A DNA stretch of 64,000 nucleotides, taken from Niastella yeongjuensis. GTDB taxonomy: Bacteria > Bacteroidota > Bacteroidia > Chitinophagales > Chitinophagaceae. Numbering within the stretch: the stretch's first letter is position 1; the number at the start of each line of letters is the position of its first letter. The translations under genes and the position numbers were made by a program. The notes beneath the pieces are model-generated. The model did no database searches, was not told where the DNA came from, and was given only the letters and a program-made list of their open reading frames with translations. Shown here one piece after another: positions 52,808 to 61,592 of this stretch. The DNA lies in assembly GCF_900110245.1 (NCBI RefSeq), contig NZ_FOCZ01000009.1, positions 270,644 through 334,643 on the forward strand. The letters are read 5' to 3'.

Positions 52808-53545
52808 ATGTACAACTTATCAAACAAAGTAGCCCTTATAACAGGTGCAGCAAATGGATTAGGTAAAGCCATAGCAGAACGCTATGCCGCATTAGGCGCC
52901 AACATCATTGTCCATTATTCGCGTGATAAGATGTTGGCTGATGAAGTTGTGAGCAATATAAAAGCTATGGGGGCAAAAGTAATTTCAGTGCAGGCCGACG
53001 TCAATAAGGTGACCGAAATTGAGCGATTATTTGCGGAGGCAAAAAAAGCTTTCGGTAAAATTGATATCGTTGTAGCCAATGCAGAAAATGAAATAACCGA
53101 ATTTACCGAAGACCGGTTTGGCCGGGAGAACGGAGCCAACTTCACCGGAGCCTATTTTACAATGCGGCAGGCTGCAAAAAATGTGACCGATAACGGGCGA
53201 ATCATTTACATAGCCTCCACGATGATTTCATTCTCCGAAACAGGAATGACCGTTTATTGTGGAACTAAATCCGCTTCCAGCTGCCTTGTCGATATTTTGT
53301 CAAAAGAAATCGGCTACAAAGGTATCACGGTAAATGCCATTATTCCCTTTGCAGTTGATCACGCTGGTGTTTTTACTGAAGCTGATAACCACCCGGAGTT
53401 AGGGAAAAAGTTATTGGATAGTTGCCCGATGGGACGTTTGGCAGAAATGGAGGACGTTGCGAATGCGGCAGAATTTTTTGCCAGCGACCTATCTTCCTTT
53501 GTAAACGGCCAGCATCTGCATGTAAACGGCGGCGCTGCCAACTAA
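52808..53545 (+). CDS. Short-chain dehydrogenase/reductase
   Basis: This is a 245-residue classical SDR. The Rossmann motif is ALITGAANGLGKAIAERY, NADP-type acidic/basic pattern HYSRDK follows, and VVANAEN replaces the usual NNAG. The catalytic Ser lies in IYIASTMISFS and the Tyr-x3-Lys in VYCGTKSASSC. The closing motif is VNGQHLHVNGGA. It probably reduces a carbonyl substrate. It is divergent from the sigma-54 activator gene, and two palindromic sites lie between them. The AraC gene follows after 108 bp on the same strand. Confidence 0.93.
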   Translation: MYNLSNKVALITGAANGLGKAIAERYAALGANIIVHYSRDKMLADEVVSNIKAMGAKVISVQADVNKVTEIERLFAEAKKAFGKIDIVVANAENEITEFTEDRFGRENGANFTGAYFTMRQAAKNVTDNGRIIYIASTMISFSETGMTVYCGTKSASSCLVDILSKEIGYKGITVNAIIPFAVDHAGVFTEADNHPELGKKLLDSCPMGRLAEMEDVANAAEFFASDLSSFVNGQHLHVNGGAAN

Positions 53546-53653
53546 CTATCGATTATCACCAGATGGCGCTTGTACAACAATGCTGGCTTGTAACCAGTAT
53601 TTGCAATAAACCTGTTCCGGACAATTTTTCAGTTGAATTAAAACCTCTCTACA

Positions 53654-54610
53654 ATGAAACCTGCGATTAATAATAACTTCATCCATGGAAAGCACGATGT
53701 ATGCGATATTATCCTGACAGAACGCAGGGATTGGGCTTCATGGACATTTAAATCATTTTACAGCGATCGCTGGCTGTCGGATAATTTTATTTCGCCGGTC
53801 CGGCAGGACTTTTATCAAATGATGCTTATCACCAGTGGCACTGGTACGCTAATCATGGGGGGCAATACTTATCAAATCGAACATCCGGTCATGTTGTTCG
53901 TTCCTCCCAATGAAATTATTTCCTGGATAAACATTTCAATGAACCCGGGCGCCCACTACGCGCTTTTCAAGAAAGCCTTTGTGATCAGGTATCCACAGTT
54001 TAAAGCAATGTTGGATAAATTCGACCTGTTCCAGAATAAGAGAAAAAGTGTGATTTGTTTAAATGATAGCGAGGTGAATTCCATCTGTCAGTACTTTGAA
54101 AAGATGGAGCTTGAAGAACGGTTAAGTAATGCTTACCGGGAGGATACAATACAGGCGCTGCTGCAACTGCTGATCGTGGAAAGTATTAAGGCAGCTCATT
54201 TTCTTGAGCCGGATGAGATCTCTTATGAAAGTTCGCATATTTACCAGTTCTTTGAGCTGCTGGAAAGGGAAACCTCAAAAATCAGCTATACAAATCCAAT
54301 CCGGATCCGAACGGCCAAAGAGTTCGCCAACAACCTGAATATGCATCCGAACTACCTGAATGTACTACTCAAGAAAAAGACCGGCCAAAACGTAAGTGTG
54401 CATATCCGCAACAGGCTTTTAGAGGAGGCCAAAACGCTGTTGCTTCATACCAACTGGAATTTACAGGATATTGCTTACAGCATAGGATTTTCTGAACAAT
54501 CTAATTTTAACCTTTTCTTCAAAAAAAATACCGGCATCACTCCGGCTGTGTTTCGAAAAGGACTCAACTACAAACTGCTTGAACAAATCCCCCCTGACAA
54601 AGGCAATTAA
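53654..54610 (+). CDS. AraC-family transcriptional regulator
   Basis: This is a 318-residue regulator with an N-terminal cupin-like sensor domain (FYQMMLITSGTGTLIMGGNT followed by HPVMLFVPPNE). It has a helical middle (REDTIQALLQLLIVESIK) and a C-terminal AraC HTH. The HTH units are TAKEFANNLNMHPNYLNVLL and LQDIAYSIGFSEQSNFNLFF, then KKNTGITPAVFRKG. It follows the SDR gene and may regulate it. The adjacent remains (54640-54786) and secreted protein may be part of the same unit. Confidence 0.93.
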   Translation: MKPAINNNFIHGKHDVCDIILTERRDWASWTFKSFYSDRWLSDNFISPVRQDFYQMMLITSGTGTLIMGGNTYQIEHPVMLFVPPNEIISWINISMNPGAHYALFKKAFVIRYPQFKAMLDKFDLFQNKRKSVICLNDSEVNSICQYFEKMELEERLSNAYREDTIQALLQLLIVESIKAAHFLEPDEISYESSHIYQFFELLERETSKISYTNPIRIRTAKEFANNLNMHPNYLNVLLKKKTGQNVSVHIRNRLLEEAKTLLLHTNWNLQDIAYSIGFSEQSNFNLFFKKNTGITPAVFRKGLNYKLLEQIPPDKGN

Positions 54611-54639
54611 CTATTAGTAACAATATAAATGCGATAAAC

Positions 54640-54786
54640 ATGTCTAATCTATCAAATGGAGTGAAGCTAACGAACGCATTTGCTTCGGCGGCATTGGCAC
54701 GCACAGAAATTAGCGATTATTACTTTCAAGGCTACGCTGGGTCAGCTACTTTCTTAAAACTGGGGGAGATACAAACTTTTTTGTAG
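54640..54786 (+). CDS. Short uncertain reading frame
   Basis: This is a 48-codon frame starting MSNLSNGVKLTNAF, between the AraC gene and the secreted protein gene. No family or membrane segment was recognised. Its context and clean start are the only support. It could be the remnant of a larger gene or a chance frame. Confidence 0.2.
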   Translation: MSNLSNGVKLTNAFASAALARTEISDYYFQGYAGSATFLKLGEIQTFL

Positions 54787-54818
54787 GGCTAATTTTGTGT
54801 CAATAGATCGCATGACAC

Positions 54819-55403
54819 ATGAACGTTAAAAAGGCTACCCGATACAAGAGTTTCAGAAAAATTATAACACCTGTGCTCGTAATGCTGTTACCGCTGGTGG
54901 CACATGCACAACTTGAGCTCTATGGCAAATTCAATACAGACGGATCTGTTGAACCTATTATCAATTATTATGGTAGTAAGAAGATAAGTGAGAAATTTGC
55001 GATCACATTTTTTGGATTAGTGCGCGAGAAATGGAGCCAGGCATTAATAGGAGTTTCTTATATGCCAACGCCCGATATAAGTATCTCGGCTTCGGCGGGC
55101 ATAGAGCATGGGCAGCATCTTCCCAGGTATTCAGCCAGCTTTTGGCTGAAGCAGGACCAAAACACATTTCTGCTGCTGGGAGAATTAGGTAGCGGATATA
55201 AAAATTATCTCTATAAGGTCAATATGTTCCATCAGTTTTCTGAGAAGATAAGCTTAGGGGTTATGGACTGGCGTTATCATGGTCTTGGTCCTAACTTCAG
55301 ATACACCATTCCTAAATTGGAGAGTACCATTTGGATAATGCCGGCATATGATCACGAACAAAAAGTGGCGAGGTGTATGGTGGGGTACAGTTTGCATATG
55401 TAG
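54819..55403 (+). CDS. Secreted beta-rich protein of unknown function
   Basis: This is a 194-residue protein with a signal peptide (ITPVLVMLLPLVAHAQ). The mature part alternates short beta strands and Gly/Tyr turns: LELYGKFNTDGSVEPIINYY, AITFFGLVREKWSQALIGVS, ISISASAGIEHG, SASFWLKQDQNTFLLLGELG, and a C-terminal end RCMVGYSLHM. This is the pattern of a small outer-membrane barrel, but no family name is assigned. It lies 8 bp from the convergent MocR gene. Confidence 0.7.
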   Translation: MNVKKATRYKSFRKIITPVLVMLLPLVAHAQLELYGKFNTDGSVEPIINYYGSKKISEKFAITFFGLVREKWSQALIGVSYMPTPDISISASAGIEHGQHLPRYSASFWLKQDQNTFLLLGELGSGYKNYLYKVNMFHQFSEKISLGVMDWRYHGLGPNFRYTIPKLESTIWIMPAYDHEQKVARCMVGYSLHM

Positions 55404-55410
55404 AGAGGAG

Positions 55411-56874
55411 CTAAATGATATTCCTTAATAGTTCCAGCGACCGGGTGATCTGCGACTCATCTAGCGAGGCAAATCCTAACCTCAATCCATTGGGCTTGTG
55501 AACCTCATTATCATAAAAAGACCCATCGCCGATCGCTAATCCTTTTTTCAGTGCGCGCTGTGACAACTCTTTAAGGTTTATACTTTTTTCAAATGGAGAC
55601 CATACAGCCAATCCGCCTTCCGGTATCTCGAATGAGATGATATCCTTAAAGTCAGTGCGCAAGATATCACAGAACAGATTGCGGCGCTGTTGATAGATCT
55701 TTATAGATTTACGGAAATGCCGCTCCATTTCACCGTTGTCGTACAGGCTGGAGAATGCTTCCTCCAGCAGCGAGTCGCCCTGTTTATCTATTAGTTGTCG
55801 AAGTGAGGAGCAGGCATCGGTAAATTTCGGTTCGGCAATCAAAAATCCAATCCGAAGGGCGGGGGCAAAAGTTTTGGTAATTGAACCGATATAGATCACA
55901 TTGAAATTGTTGTCTATGCTGGCCAGTGGTATATAGGGTTTATTGTTGTAGTGAAAATCAAAATCATAGTCATCTTCGATTATTGCAAAACGGTATTCTG
56001 CGGCCAATTTTAACAACTTCAGCCTCCTGTCTATGCTCATGGTCACCGTAGTAGGAAAATGGTGATGAGGAATTATATATACAGCTCTTATGGTTTCCCA
56101 TTTTAAAATATCTTCCAAAACGTCTATATCCATTCCAAACCTGTCTACGGGAATTCGCACCAGGCTTGCGCCGGAGTACGTGAATATTTTGTCGGCAGAG
56201 CGATAATTGGATAGCCCTACCGCAATTTTGTCCCTGGGGCTCAGCAGCAGCTGAGTAGCTAAGTAAATACCCATCTGACTCCCCTTTGTGATCAATATAT
56301 TCTCAGGGTGAAGAGCCAGTCCCCGAGTATCAGCGAGATAGCGGCACAGCGCTTTACGAAGACTTTCAGCGCCCTTCGGATAGCCGTATTTTAGAAAGTT
56401 CTTTCCATAGATTTTTTTTGATATGCTGCGATATTCACGCATCAAAAGATCTACCGGGGTCAGGCGCACATCAGGAAAACCATCATCGATAGTCAGGATA
56501 GACTTTTGGAAATTGGCATTTTCCTGTTGACCCTCAAATGGATTGCTCCATAAAAAAGATCCAGTTCGTTGCGGGGGATCTGCAGCAATACCTGCTGCTT
56601 TATGTCTGGATACCTCAGGAAGTTTTGAAGGTACAAAAACCCCTTTCCGTTCCAAGGATTCTGCCCAGCCCTGAATGGTAAGGTCTTCATATGCCAGCTT
56701 TACCGTATTGCGATTTACGCCGATCAGTGTTGACAAAACGCGGCTACTGGGCAGCGCATCACCAGGTTTCAGCGTACCACTTGTAATCAGGTTTATAAAT
56801 CCATTACATAACTGCACGTAGAGCGATACGTTCGATGCTCTGTTGAGCTGTATCAGGGTCTTGTATGGCAACAT
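55411..56874 (-). CDS. MocR-type (GntR HTH plus aminotransferase) transcriptional regulator
   Basis: This is a PdxR/MocR-family protein of about 487 residues. The ATG at 56874 (MLPYKTLIQLNRASN) is preferred over one 66 bp upstream that adds an unlikely hydrophobic prefix. The N-terminal GntR-type winged helix has LYVQLCNGFINLI and LPSSRVLSTLIGVNRNTVKL. The fold-type I aminotransferase domain follows, with ITKGSQMGIYLATQLLL, AIIEDDYDFDFHYN and the PLP lysine in YIGSITKTFAPALRIG. Such proteins sense pyridoxal phosphate or an amino-acid adduct. The DoxX gene lies just upstream on the same strand and is a candidate target. Confidence 0.93.
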   Translation of the reverse strand: MLPYKTLIQLNRASNVSLYVQLCNGFINLITSGTLKPGDALPSSRVLSTLIGVNRNTVKLAYEDLTIQGWAESLERKGVFVPSKLPEVSRHKAAGIAADPPQRTGSFLWSNPFEGQQENANFQKSILTIDDGFPDVRLTPVDLLMREYRSISKKIYGKNFLKYGYPKGAESLRKALCRYLADTRGLALHPENILITKGSQMGIYLATQLLLSPRDKIAVGLSNYRSADKIFTYSGASLVRIPVDRFGMDIDVLEDILKWETIRAVYIIPHHHFPTTVTMSIDRRLKLLKLAAEYRFAIIEDDYDFDFHYNNKPYIPLASIDNNFNVIYIGSITKTFAPALRIGFLIAEPKFTDACSSLRQLIDKQGDSLLEEAFSSLYDNGEMERHFRKSIKIYQQRRNLFCDILRTDFKDIISFEIPEGGLAVWSPFEKSINLKELSQRALKKGLAIGDGSFYDNEVHKPNGLRLGFASLDESQITRSLELLRNII

Positions 56875-56961
56875 TGATGAATGGTATTGTAAAAATGTAA
56901 AAACGAAAAACTGCCCCCTTTTTCCAAAAGAAGCAGCCATGTTGAGCGTCGGAAGGTCACA

Positions 56962-57438
56962 CTACTCCTTAATTTTTCTTCCCTTGAACAGGTTGTCCAG
57001 GCTCCAATTATAATTAGGCATTAAGGATAATAGCAACCCTGCGGCAGATGCGGTAAATACCCCATAATTAATTGGTTTCTGTATCCCAACGGAAAGCGTC
57101 ATGAATACGATAAAAGTGAGTGTGACCAAAGAAGCCCCCAGCGCGGCATATTTGGTTTTGAGGCCAATGATCAGAAAAACAGCGATCAGCAGTTCTGCAA
57201 CCGTTGCGATGCTACCCATGATATTGACCAACGGCCTGTTGAATATGGGCATCAGCGTGGCGGTGTAATTGATGAAGTTTTCCCAACTGCCCCATTCAAT
57301 ATTTCCGGTGCCGGGTTTGCCCAGAATCCCTAATCTGTCACAGACAGGTGTCAAAAAAGTGATGCCTAATGCGCACCTAAGCAGCAATTGGGGGATCCTA
57401 AATTTGTCTTCCATATCTTTTGTATGAATTTTAAACAA
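56962..57438 (-). CDS. DoxX-family membrane protein
   Basis: This is a 158-residue protein with four hydrophobic helices: IPQLLLRCALGITFLTPVCD, the pair IMGSIATVAELLIAVFLIIG and AALGASLVTLTFIVFMTL, and the C-terminal ASAAGLLLSLM. The opening (LRCALGITFL) and the basic end (LFKGRKIKE) match the DoxX/DUF417-like group, often linked with thiol or quinone redox stress. Met9 (57414) is an alternative start. It is 22-87 bp from the MocR start on the same strand and may be co-regulated with it. Confidence 0.85.
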   Translation of the reverse strand: MFKIHTKDMEDKFRIPQLLLRCALGITFLTPVCDRLGILGKPGTGNIEWGSWENFINYTATLMPIFNRPLVNIMGSIATVAELLIAVFLIIGLKTKYAALGASLVTLTFIVFMTLSVGIQKPINYGVFTASAAGLLLSLMPNYNWSLDNLFKGRKIKE

Positions 57439-57770
57439 AGGTATTGCGGTCTTGGGCTGGTTTATTAGCCCAGATCTATCAAAACAGACGGCCCAGCATT
57501 ACTTAGGCTCTGGGGGTAGAAAGTAAACAAAGAGACCAAAACGACAAAAACCCCAACAGATGGAGCTTATACGCGTATTGCAATGATTTAATATTTGTTT
57601 ATTAAAAGCGGTTACTTCCCGATACAGAAAGTAAGAAACTACAAGCAGTCAGCGTTTTTAGAAACGGCGTAACAAACCTCGTAACCCTTTTGCGTAAATC
57701 AAAATGTAATCAAATTAGATAGGAATTACTCATTCCTTAAATAGCAGTTATAATCTGTTCAAATAAACTA
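57439..57770. other. Intergenic region without recognised features
   Basis: This 332-bp gap between the DoxX promoter side and the SecB-like gene has no open frame, hairpin or repeat that I could support. It marks the change from the detoxification block to accessory genes. Confidence 0.35.
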
Positions 57771-58199
57771 TTATTCTTTTATAAGCTTTCGCGGATCTAA
57801 AACAGGTAAATATGCAGAACTAAGGAATGTACCCCTAAACTCACTAAACATTACACCTCTCATTGTTCCAATTATTACTGCATTCAAAAGACTTATTAAT
57901 TCTTCAGGAAGTGATGCGTGATCTTCACTGTAATGCAAGTATTCTTCGTAAAGAGGAATAGAAAATGTACAACCTAATGTGATTGAACCTAACACATCTT
58001 TCTCATTCTTTCTTAAAACTTGCACGTTCATTACATGAAAACACTCAGTTGACTTAGGCTTTCCTTCGATTTGCAGAGATACGTTAAAATCAAACTCATT
58101 CCCTTTATTGACAGGAGCTTTTAAGGACAACGCCTTTTCCAGAAGGGTAACACTCTTTAGACTAAATGAATACTCTCTTTGCGATTCTTTCTCTTCCAT
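57771..58199 (-). CDS. SecB-like chaperone, partner of an XRE regulator
   Basis: This is a 142-residue protein. The beta strands and C-terminal helix follow the SecB outline: FSLKSVTLLEKALSLKAP, HVMNVQVLRKNEKD, and LLNAVIIGTMRGVMFSEFRG, then TFLSSAYLPVLDPRKLI, where SecB has its closing (S/T)-RG-x-(F)-(P)-x-L-x-(P)-(I/V)-(N/D) pattern. The assignment rests on fold-like motifs, not a strong signature. The HTH gene lies 8 bp upstream on the same strand. Toxin-antitoxin-chaperone (TAC) systems pair a HigA-type antitoxin with a SecB-like chaperone. No toxin gene was found here, so an orphan or solitary pair is inferred. Confidence 0.6.
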   Translation of the reverse strand: MEEKESQREYSFSLKSVTLLEKALSLKAPVNKGNEFDFNVSLQIEGKPKSTECFHVMNVQVLRKNEKDVLGSITLGCTFSIPLYEEYLHYSEDHASLPEELISLLNAVIIGTMRGVMFSEFRGTFLSSAYLPVLDPRKLIKE

Positions 58200-58207
58200 G
58201 CTAATTA

Positions 58208-58651
58208 CTAAAGCTTTTTTCCTTGTTTAACCATTCTATAATAATCAATATCAGGCGAGTTATCATTCTGACTATTTTCATCGCCAAGATTTCCAATTAT
58301 TGCATGAAGACTTCTCTCTTTTGAAATGTGGACACCATCATTAGTATTTCCTAAATGACTTAAAATATTACCTGGCTTATTCAATTGTATATCAGAGGAT
58401 GAAACATGCATACTATAAACGGCTGAAGATTCATGTCTGACTGCCGTCAAATCTAAAAGAGATAAAGAAAGTTTTCGTTCGATTTCGGATATGGTTTCTA
58501 AAGTAAAATTATGTTTACCTCCGAGCCATTTTGTAACACTAGATGGCTGAACATCCATCAATCTTGCAAACTCTTGTCTATTTAATCCTAAATCTTTAAT
58601 TCGTTCATCGATTTTCTGTGCTATTAACTCAGCTTTATTTGAAAAGTCCAT
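58208..58651 (-). CDS. XRE-family HTH regulator with a long C-terminal region
   Basis: The ATG at 58651 (MDFSNKAELIAQKIDERI) is preferred. An earlier in-frame TTG (58813) would add an odd Phe/Tyr-rich prefix, although the best promoter box, TAACTTTGC near 58843, lies just before that TTG. From the ATG the protein has about 147 residues. The HTH at about 15-70 reads GLNRQEFARLMDVQPSSVTK followed by WLGGKHNFTLETISEIERKL. It is a HigA-like antitoxin fold. The second half is polar and low in helices. It precedes the SecB-like gene by 8 bp. Self-regulation is likely. Confidence 0.85.
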   Translation of the reverse strand: MDFSNKAELIAQKIDERIKDLGLNRQEFARLMDVQPSSVTKWLGGKHNFTLETISEIERKLSLSLLDLTAVRHESSAVYSMHVSSSDIQLNKPGNILSHLGNTNDGVHISKERSLHAIIGNLGDENSQNDNSPDIDYYRMVKQGKKL

Positions 58652-58813
58652 ATGGATATGACTTGCAGACGAAGAAGCCTTGCATTCCATAGAATTGCGA
58701 CTGTATAAGGGTAACATAAAACAATCATTTAAAATTCTGTAATAATAAAACTGGCCGCTTGCGTTAAAACATAAAAAACCATGCCATTGAATGAGAGTTG
58801 CTTTGATAATCAA

Positions 58814-59330
58814 GGACTTGGAAAAATAGCGCGTGCAAAGTTACAATAATCTAACCTACAAAAAAATTCAGTAAAAACAAAATTTTTATTTCTATTATAA
58901 CCGAATTATAATATACCTTTGTATTGTATCAAAAAAGAAACACCCATTCGCCTTTATGTATAACGATACTTAAAAAAATAGCGTCATGACTTGGACCTCA
59001 TGACGCTTTAACAACAAAGACGGCTCGCTAAAGCTTACCGGAATGTCCGGTGTCTTTTATTGATGGAATAAAGATAAGAGTTATTTAAACTACTCGCAAC
59101 CTATCTCGCTCCATCTATATTGGCAACCCACTTCTGGTCAAAGACTCATCTGCTAAGAAGTAAAGTCTCCTTTTGCAAATGATGAATTCAAAAGCTCACT
59201 GTTAAAAACCTGAATCGCTCGGGTAAGAGTAGCGGAATTATTCAACTTTTATTCCATCCCATGAGTAATAGTACATAATACACCCAAAGCATAAATTGTC
59301 TTTTATGGTAACCTTATCACCTATTGGTAT
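58814..59330. other. Intergenic region with a hairpin
   Basis: This 517-bp stretch contains the operon promoter, a 10-bp hairpin at 58980-59007 (AGCGTCATGA/TCATGACGCT) with a T-run on the minus-strand side, and no open frame longer than about 20 codons. The hairpin would end a minus-strand transcript entering from the right, but no gene for it was found. Confidence 0.45.
58835..58843 (-). promoter_or_regulatory. TAnnTTTG -7 box before XRE/SecB-like operon
   Basis: TAACTTTGC on the minus strand fits the Bacteroidota -7 element, and TTTG of TTTGTAGG lies about 15 bp upstream. The leader to the ATG at 58651 would be about 175 nt. Confidence 0.45.
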
Positions 59331-59747
59331 ATGTTATCATTATTTAACAAAAAGGCTTTAAAGGCTAAAGCCAGCTCTCACATTACCTTTTTATTATTAA
59401 AATTACATCAAGTGAACAATCCTAAATTTCAGATATTTAAAAGCTCAGCTAACAATCAGTTCTATTACCGCTTGAAATCAATTAATGGAGAAACCATTTT
59501 GAGTGGGGAGGGGTACACAACTAAACAATCCTGCGTAAATGCCATTGCATCGGTAAAGCAAAACGCTCCTTTTGACTCAAGATATGAAAGAAAAGACGGC
59601 ATTTCAAATTATACATTCAATTTAAAAGCCGCGAACGGAGAAAGAATTGGACGAAGCGAAAATTATACGTCAATATCAGCCCGAGAAAATGGCATTTCTG
59701 CTGTTAAACGTGATGCACCTTCTGCTCCAACTGAGGATCTTTCCTAA
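59331..59747 (+). CDS. DUF1508 (YegP-like) tandem-repeat protein
   Basis: This is a 138-residue protein as read. Two YegP-type repeats lie at about residues 31-80 (KFQIFKSSANNQFYYRLKSI, GYTTKQSCVNAIASVKQ) and 85-130 (NYTFNLKAANGERIGRSENY, SARENGISAVKR). They form small beta-beta-beta-alpha units with Gly-Glu turns. The first 30 residues (MLSLFNKKALKAKASSH) are not part of the domain, and a GTG at 59412 would give a more usual start. YegP proteins are small and abundant in stressed cells; no activity is known. A conserved small protein gene follows after about 95 bp. Confidence 0.85.
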   Translation: MLSLFNKKALKAKASSHITFLLLKLHQVNNPKFQIFKSSANNQFYYRLKSINGETILSGEGYTTKQSCVNAIASVKQNAPFDSRYERKDGISNYTFNLKAANGERIGRSENYTSISARENGISAVKRDAPSAPTEDLS

Positions 59748-59756
59748 AAAAATAAT

Positions 59757-59802
59757 AATGTGCTGTCTTGAATGAGTATTGATTCTAAATAGACAGCACA
59801 TT
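59757..59802. repeat. Inverted repeat between DUF1508 and small repeat protein
   Basis: The arms 59757-59768 and 59791-59802 (AATGTGCTGTCT) are a perfect 12-bp inverted repeat with a 22-nt loop. The T-rich flank is on the minus-strand side. It is a weak terminator or processing site for the plus-strand gene, or a regulatory structure. Confidence 0.5.
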
Positions 59803-59843
59803 ACTACTAAGTTCTACCAATTAAAATTAAAAAATTTTAAAGT

Positions 59844-60089
59844 ATGTCTAACAAAAAAACAACATCTTCAAATATTGCCTCATTGGCATCTAAGGTTTTA
59901 TTAAATAACCAATCATCAGAAACTGCAAAAAAACTGGCAGGCTCTGCACTTTCACAAGTTACCTCGAGAAATGTAACAGGTAAGGGAATGGAAACGTTAG
60001 CATCAAAAGTTCTGGATAGTGGCAAATACAACCCAGATACTAAGAAGCTGGCTGCTTCAATTTTGTCGCAATCTGATAAGAACCGATAA
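59844..60089 (+). CDS. Small internally repeated protein of unknown function
   Basis: This is an 81-residue, Ser/Lys/Ala-rich protein made of near repeats: IASLASKVLLNNQSSETAKK with LAGSALSQVTS, and METLASKVLDSGKYNPDTKK with LAASILSQSD. This type of short helical repeat protein occurs in many bacteria, often near DUF1508 genes, and has no assigned function. The start ATG lies about 90 bp after the DUF1508 stop. A strong terminator follows at 60114. Confidence 0.75.
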   Translation: MSNKKTTSSNIASLASKVLLNNQSSETAKKLAGSALSQVTSRNVTGKGMETLASKVLDSGKYNPDTKKLAASILSQSDKNR

Positions 60090-60113
60090 TCAACTTGTGA
60101 ATTTAAAAGGTTA

Positions 60114-60150
60114 GTAAAGGCTATTCCATTTTAATAGCCTTTACCTTTTT
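60114..60150 (+). terminator. Rho-independent terminator
   Basis: The arms 60114-60125 and 60133-60144 (GTAAAGGCTATT) pair perfectly with a 7-nt loop, followed by CTTTTT. It lies 25 bp after the small repeat protein. Confidence 0.9.
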
Positions 60151-60189
60151 CTGCATTGTAATGTTGAGCTACGAAATAACTCTAGCCAC

Positions 60190-61083
60190 CTACTCACATT
60201 CTTTGTAATCATTGTATCCACCTTCGCTATTCAGTTCATAAAGAATTCCATTTTCATATTTAAAACGCGGTGCTCTGTACTCAGGCGGATCGTTTGTGAT
60301 AATTTTGTTGCCCTGTATATAACCATTAATTTTATATAAGGCTTGGCTTTTATTTTTATAATGATCATTCTTTGTACCCGGATATGATATAAGGGTAATG
60401 CTTTTATCGCTGATGTTGACTAAATAATACCAGTAATCTCCTTCACCGCAAAACTTCCTTGTTCCAGTAAACCATCCAGAATTACTTTTGACTGAATCCT
60501 CCTCAGGATTTACGCCTTTAAACACTGCTTTTGGTCCAGATTGAGTATTGCCTTTTTTAGAATTTTCAATATTACTTGTTCGTGCTTCTATTATTTTATC
60601 ACTCTGATTAAAAACAAAAAACTGGAATGTATTATCACTATAAGAGCCAAGAAAGCTACTTACTTTTACGTAGGAGAAATTACTGCTGATAAATTTAACC
60701 GCGAGCTGATTCGGTGCTGACTTATCAAACACTGCAAGATTACCCCTAAACCCGAATAATCTCAATGATGGTGAGTCATAAGTTGTTTCCTCTTTACCAT
60801 TCATAGCGCTTAATAAATACCTCTCATCCTTAACTTCCACTATAACTTTTTTCTCATCCTTAAGATGTGAAGCAGTAATGGTATACCTATTCGTACTGCT
60901 CCCTGGCTTGAAGATTCGGTATATTGTTTTATATACACCATCAGAAAAAATTGTAACTGCTGAATATTCAAATTTCTCCTTGAATCCAGTTTGTACTGTA
61001 TACAAATAACCAGCAAATCGAGTTTGAGCGTTAGTAACGCTAAAGGAGATAATTAAAAGAAGAGCTATAATATGCCTTTTCAT
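60190..61083 (-). CDS. Secreted protein of unknown function
   Basis: This is a 297-residue protein with a signal peptide (KRHIIALLLIISFSVTNAQ). The mature part is beta-rich and polar (FAGYLYTVQTGFKEKFEYSA, VIVEVKDERYLLSAMNGKEE, GTRKFCGEGDYWYYLVNIS) and ends in YNDYKECE. No family was recognised. It is divergent from the XRE gene at 61198, with a palindrome in the 114-bp gap. Composition is A/T-rich and Lys-rich compared with the gene blocks to the left, as in other accessory genes here. Confidence 0.65.
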   Translation of the reverse strand: MKRHIIALLLIISFSVTNAQTRFAGYLYTVQTGFKEKFEYSAVTIFSDGVYKTIYRIFKPGSSTNRYTITASHLKDEKKVIVEVKDERYLLSAMNGKEETTYDSPSLRLFGFRGNLAVFDKSAPNQLAVKFISSNFSYVKVSSFLGSYSDNTFQFFVFNQSDKIIEARTSNIENSKKGNTQSGPKAVFKGVNPEEDSVKSNSGWFTGTRKFCGEGDYWYYLVNISDKSITLISYPGTKNDHYKNKSQALYKINGYIQGNKIITNDPPEYRAPRFKYENGILYELNSEGGYNDYKECE

Positions 61084-61174
61084 GGTATTTGTGTTTAGGT
61101 TTTAATTAACCTAAAAATACCAACAAAAACGCAATACTCATACCTGTATGTGTGATAAAAACATGGCAAATATC

Positions 61175-61196
61175 GTACTTACACCTGTATAAGTAC
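61175..61196. promoter_or_regulatory. Palindromic operator candidate at the XRE start
   Basis: GTACTTA at 61175-61181 and TAAGTAC at 61190-61196 form a perfect inverted repeat with an 8-nt centre, ending 1 bp before the start codon. An XRE repressor binding there would block its own gene. Confidence 0.5.
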
Positions 61197-61197
61197 A

Positions 61198-61437
61198 ATG
61201 AGTAAGCCTTCAACTAGCAAAATTGAACAATATATAATAGACAAAATCAGGGAAAAACGCCTGAAATTGAATATTTCACAAGCTGAACTTGCCCGTCAGC
61301 TAGATGTTTCCGAAGGATTTATAGGAAATGTAGAAAGCCCGAATTATAGGGCTAAGTATAACATTAACCACCTGAATGCCATTGCAAAAATTTTTAAGTG
61401 TTCGCCTCGTGAATTCTTACCAAAAGAACCCTTTTAA
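61198..61437 (+). CDS. XRE-family HTH transcriptional regulator
   Basis: This is a 79-residue single-domain regulator. The HTH spans about residues 15-65: LNISQAELARQLDVSEGFIG, then NVESPNYRAKYNINHLNAIA followed by KIFKCSPREFLP. The spacing and the S-x-x-E-L-A pattern are typical of phage- and element-borne repressors. It stands alone with an operator-like palindrome overlapping its start. The adjacent genes are a secreted protein (divergent) and a polymerase-like protein (convergent). Confidence 0.9.
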   Translation: MSKPSTSKIEQYIIDKIREKRLKLNISQAELARQLDVSEGFIGNVESPNYRAKYNINHLNAIAKIFKCSPREFLPKEPF

Positions 61438-61592
61438 TTAAAGCGGTTCATTTAAGTTTAGCTAATTTATCTCGAGCTTCCTGAAATTTGAACGATCTCT
61501 TTCACCATATATTTATATTCATTTTGTCAAACAATCGAAAATTTCAGGTTTCTCAATGCTTATAAGCTATTTTATTTGTCGCTAAATACTTA

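Noticed and set aside
58652..58813. N-terminal extension of the XRE gene from a TTG at 58813
   Set aside because: The extra 54 residues are Phe/Tyr/Ser-rich without domain character. The promoter position favours it slightly, so this is a preference and not a certainty.
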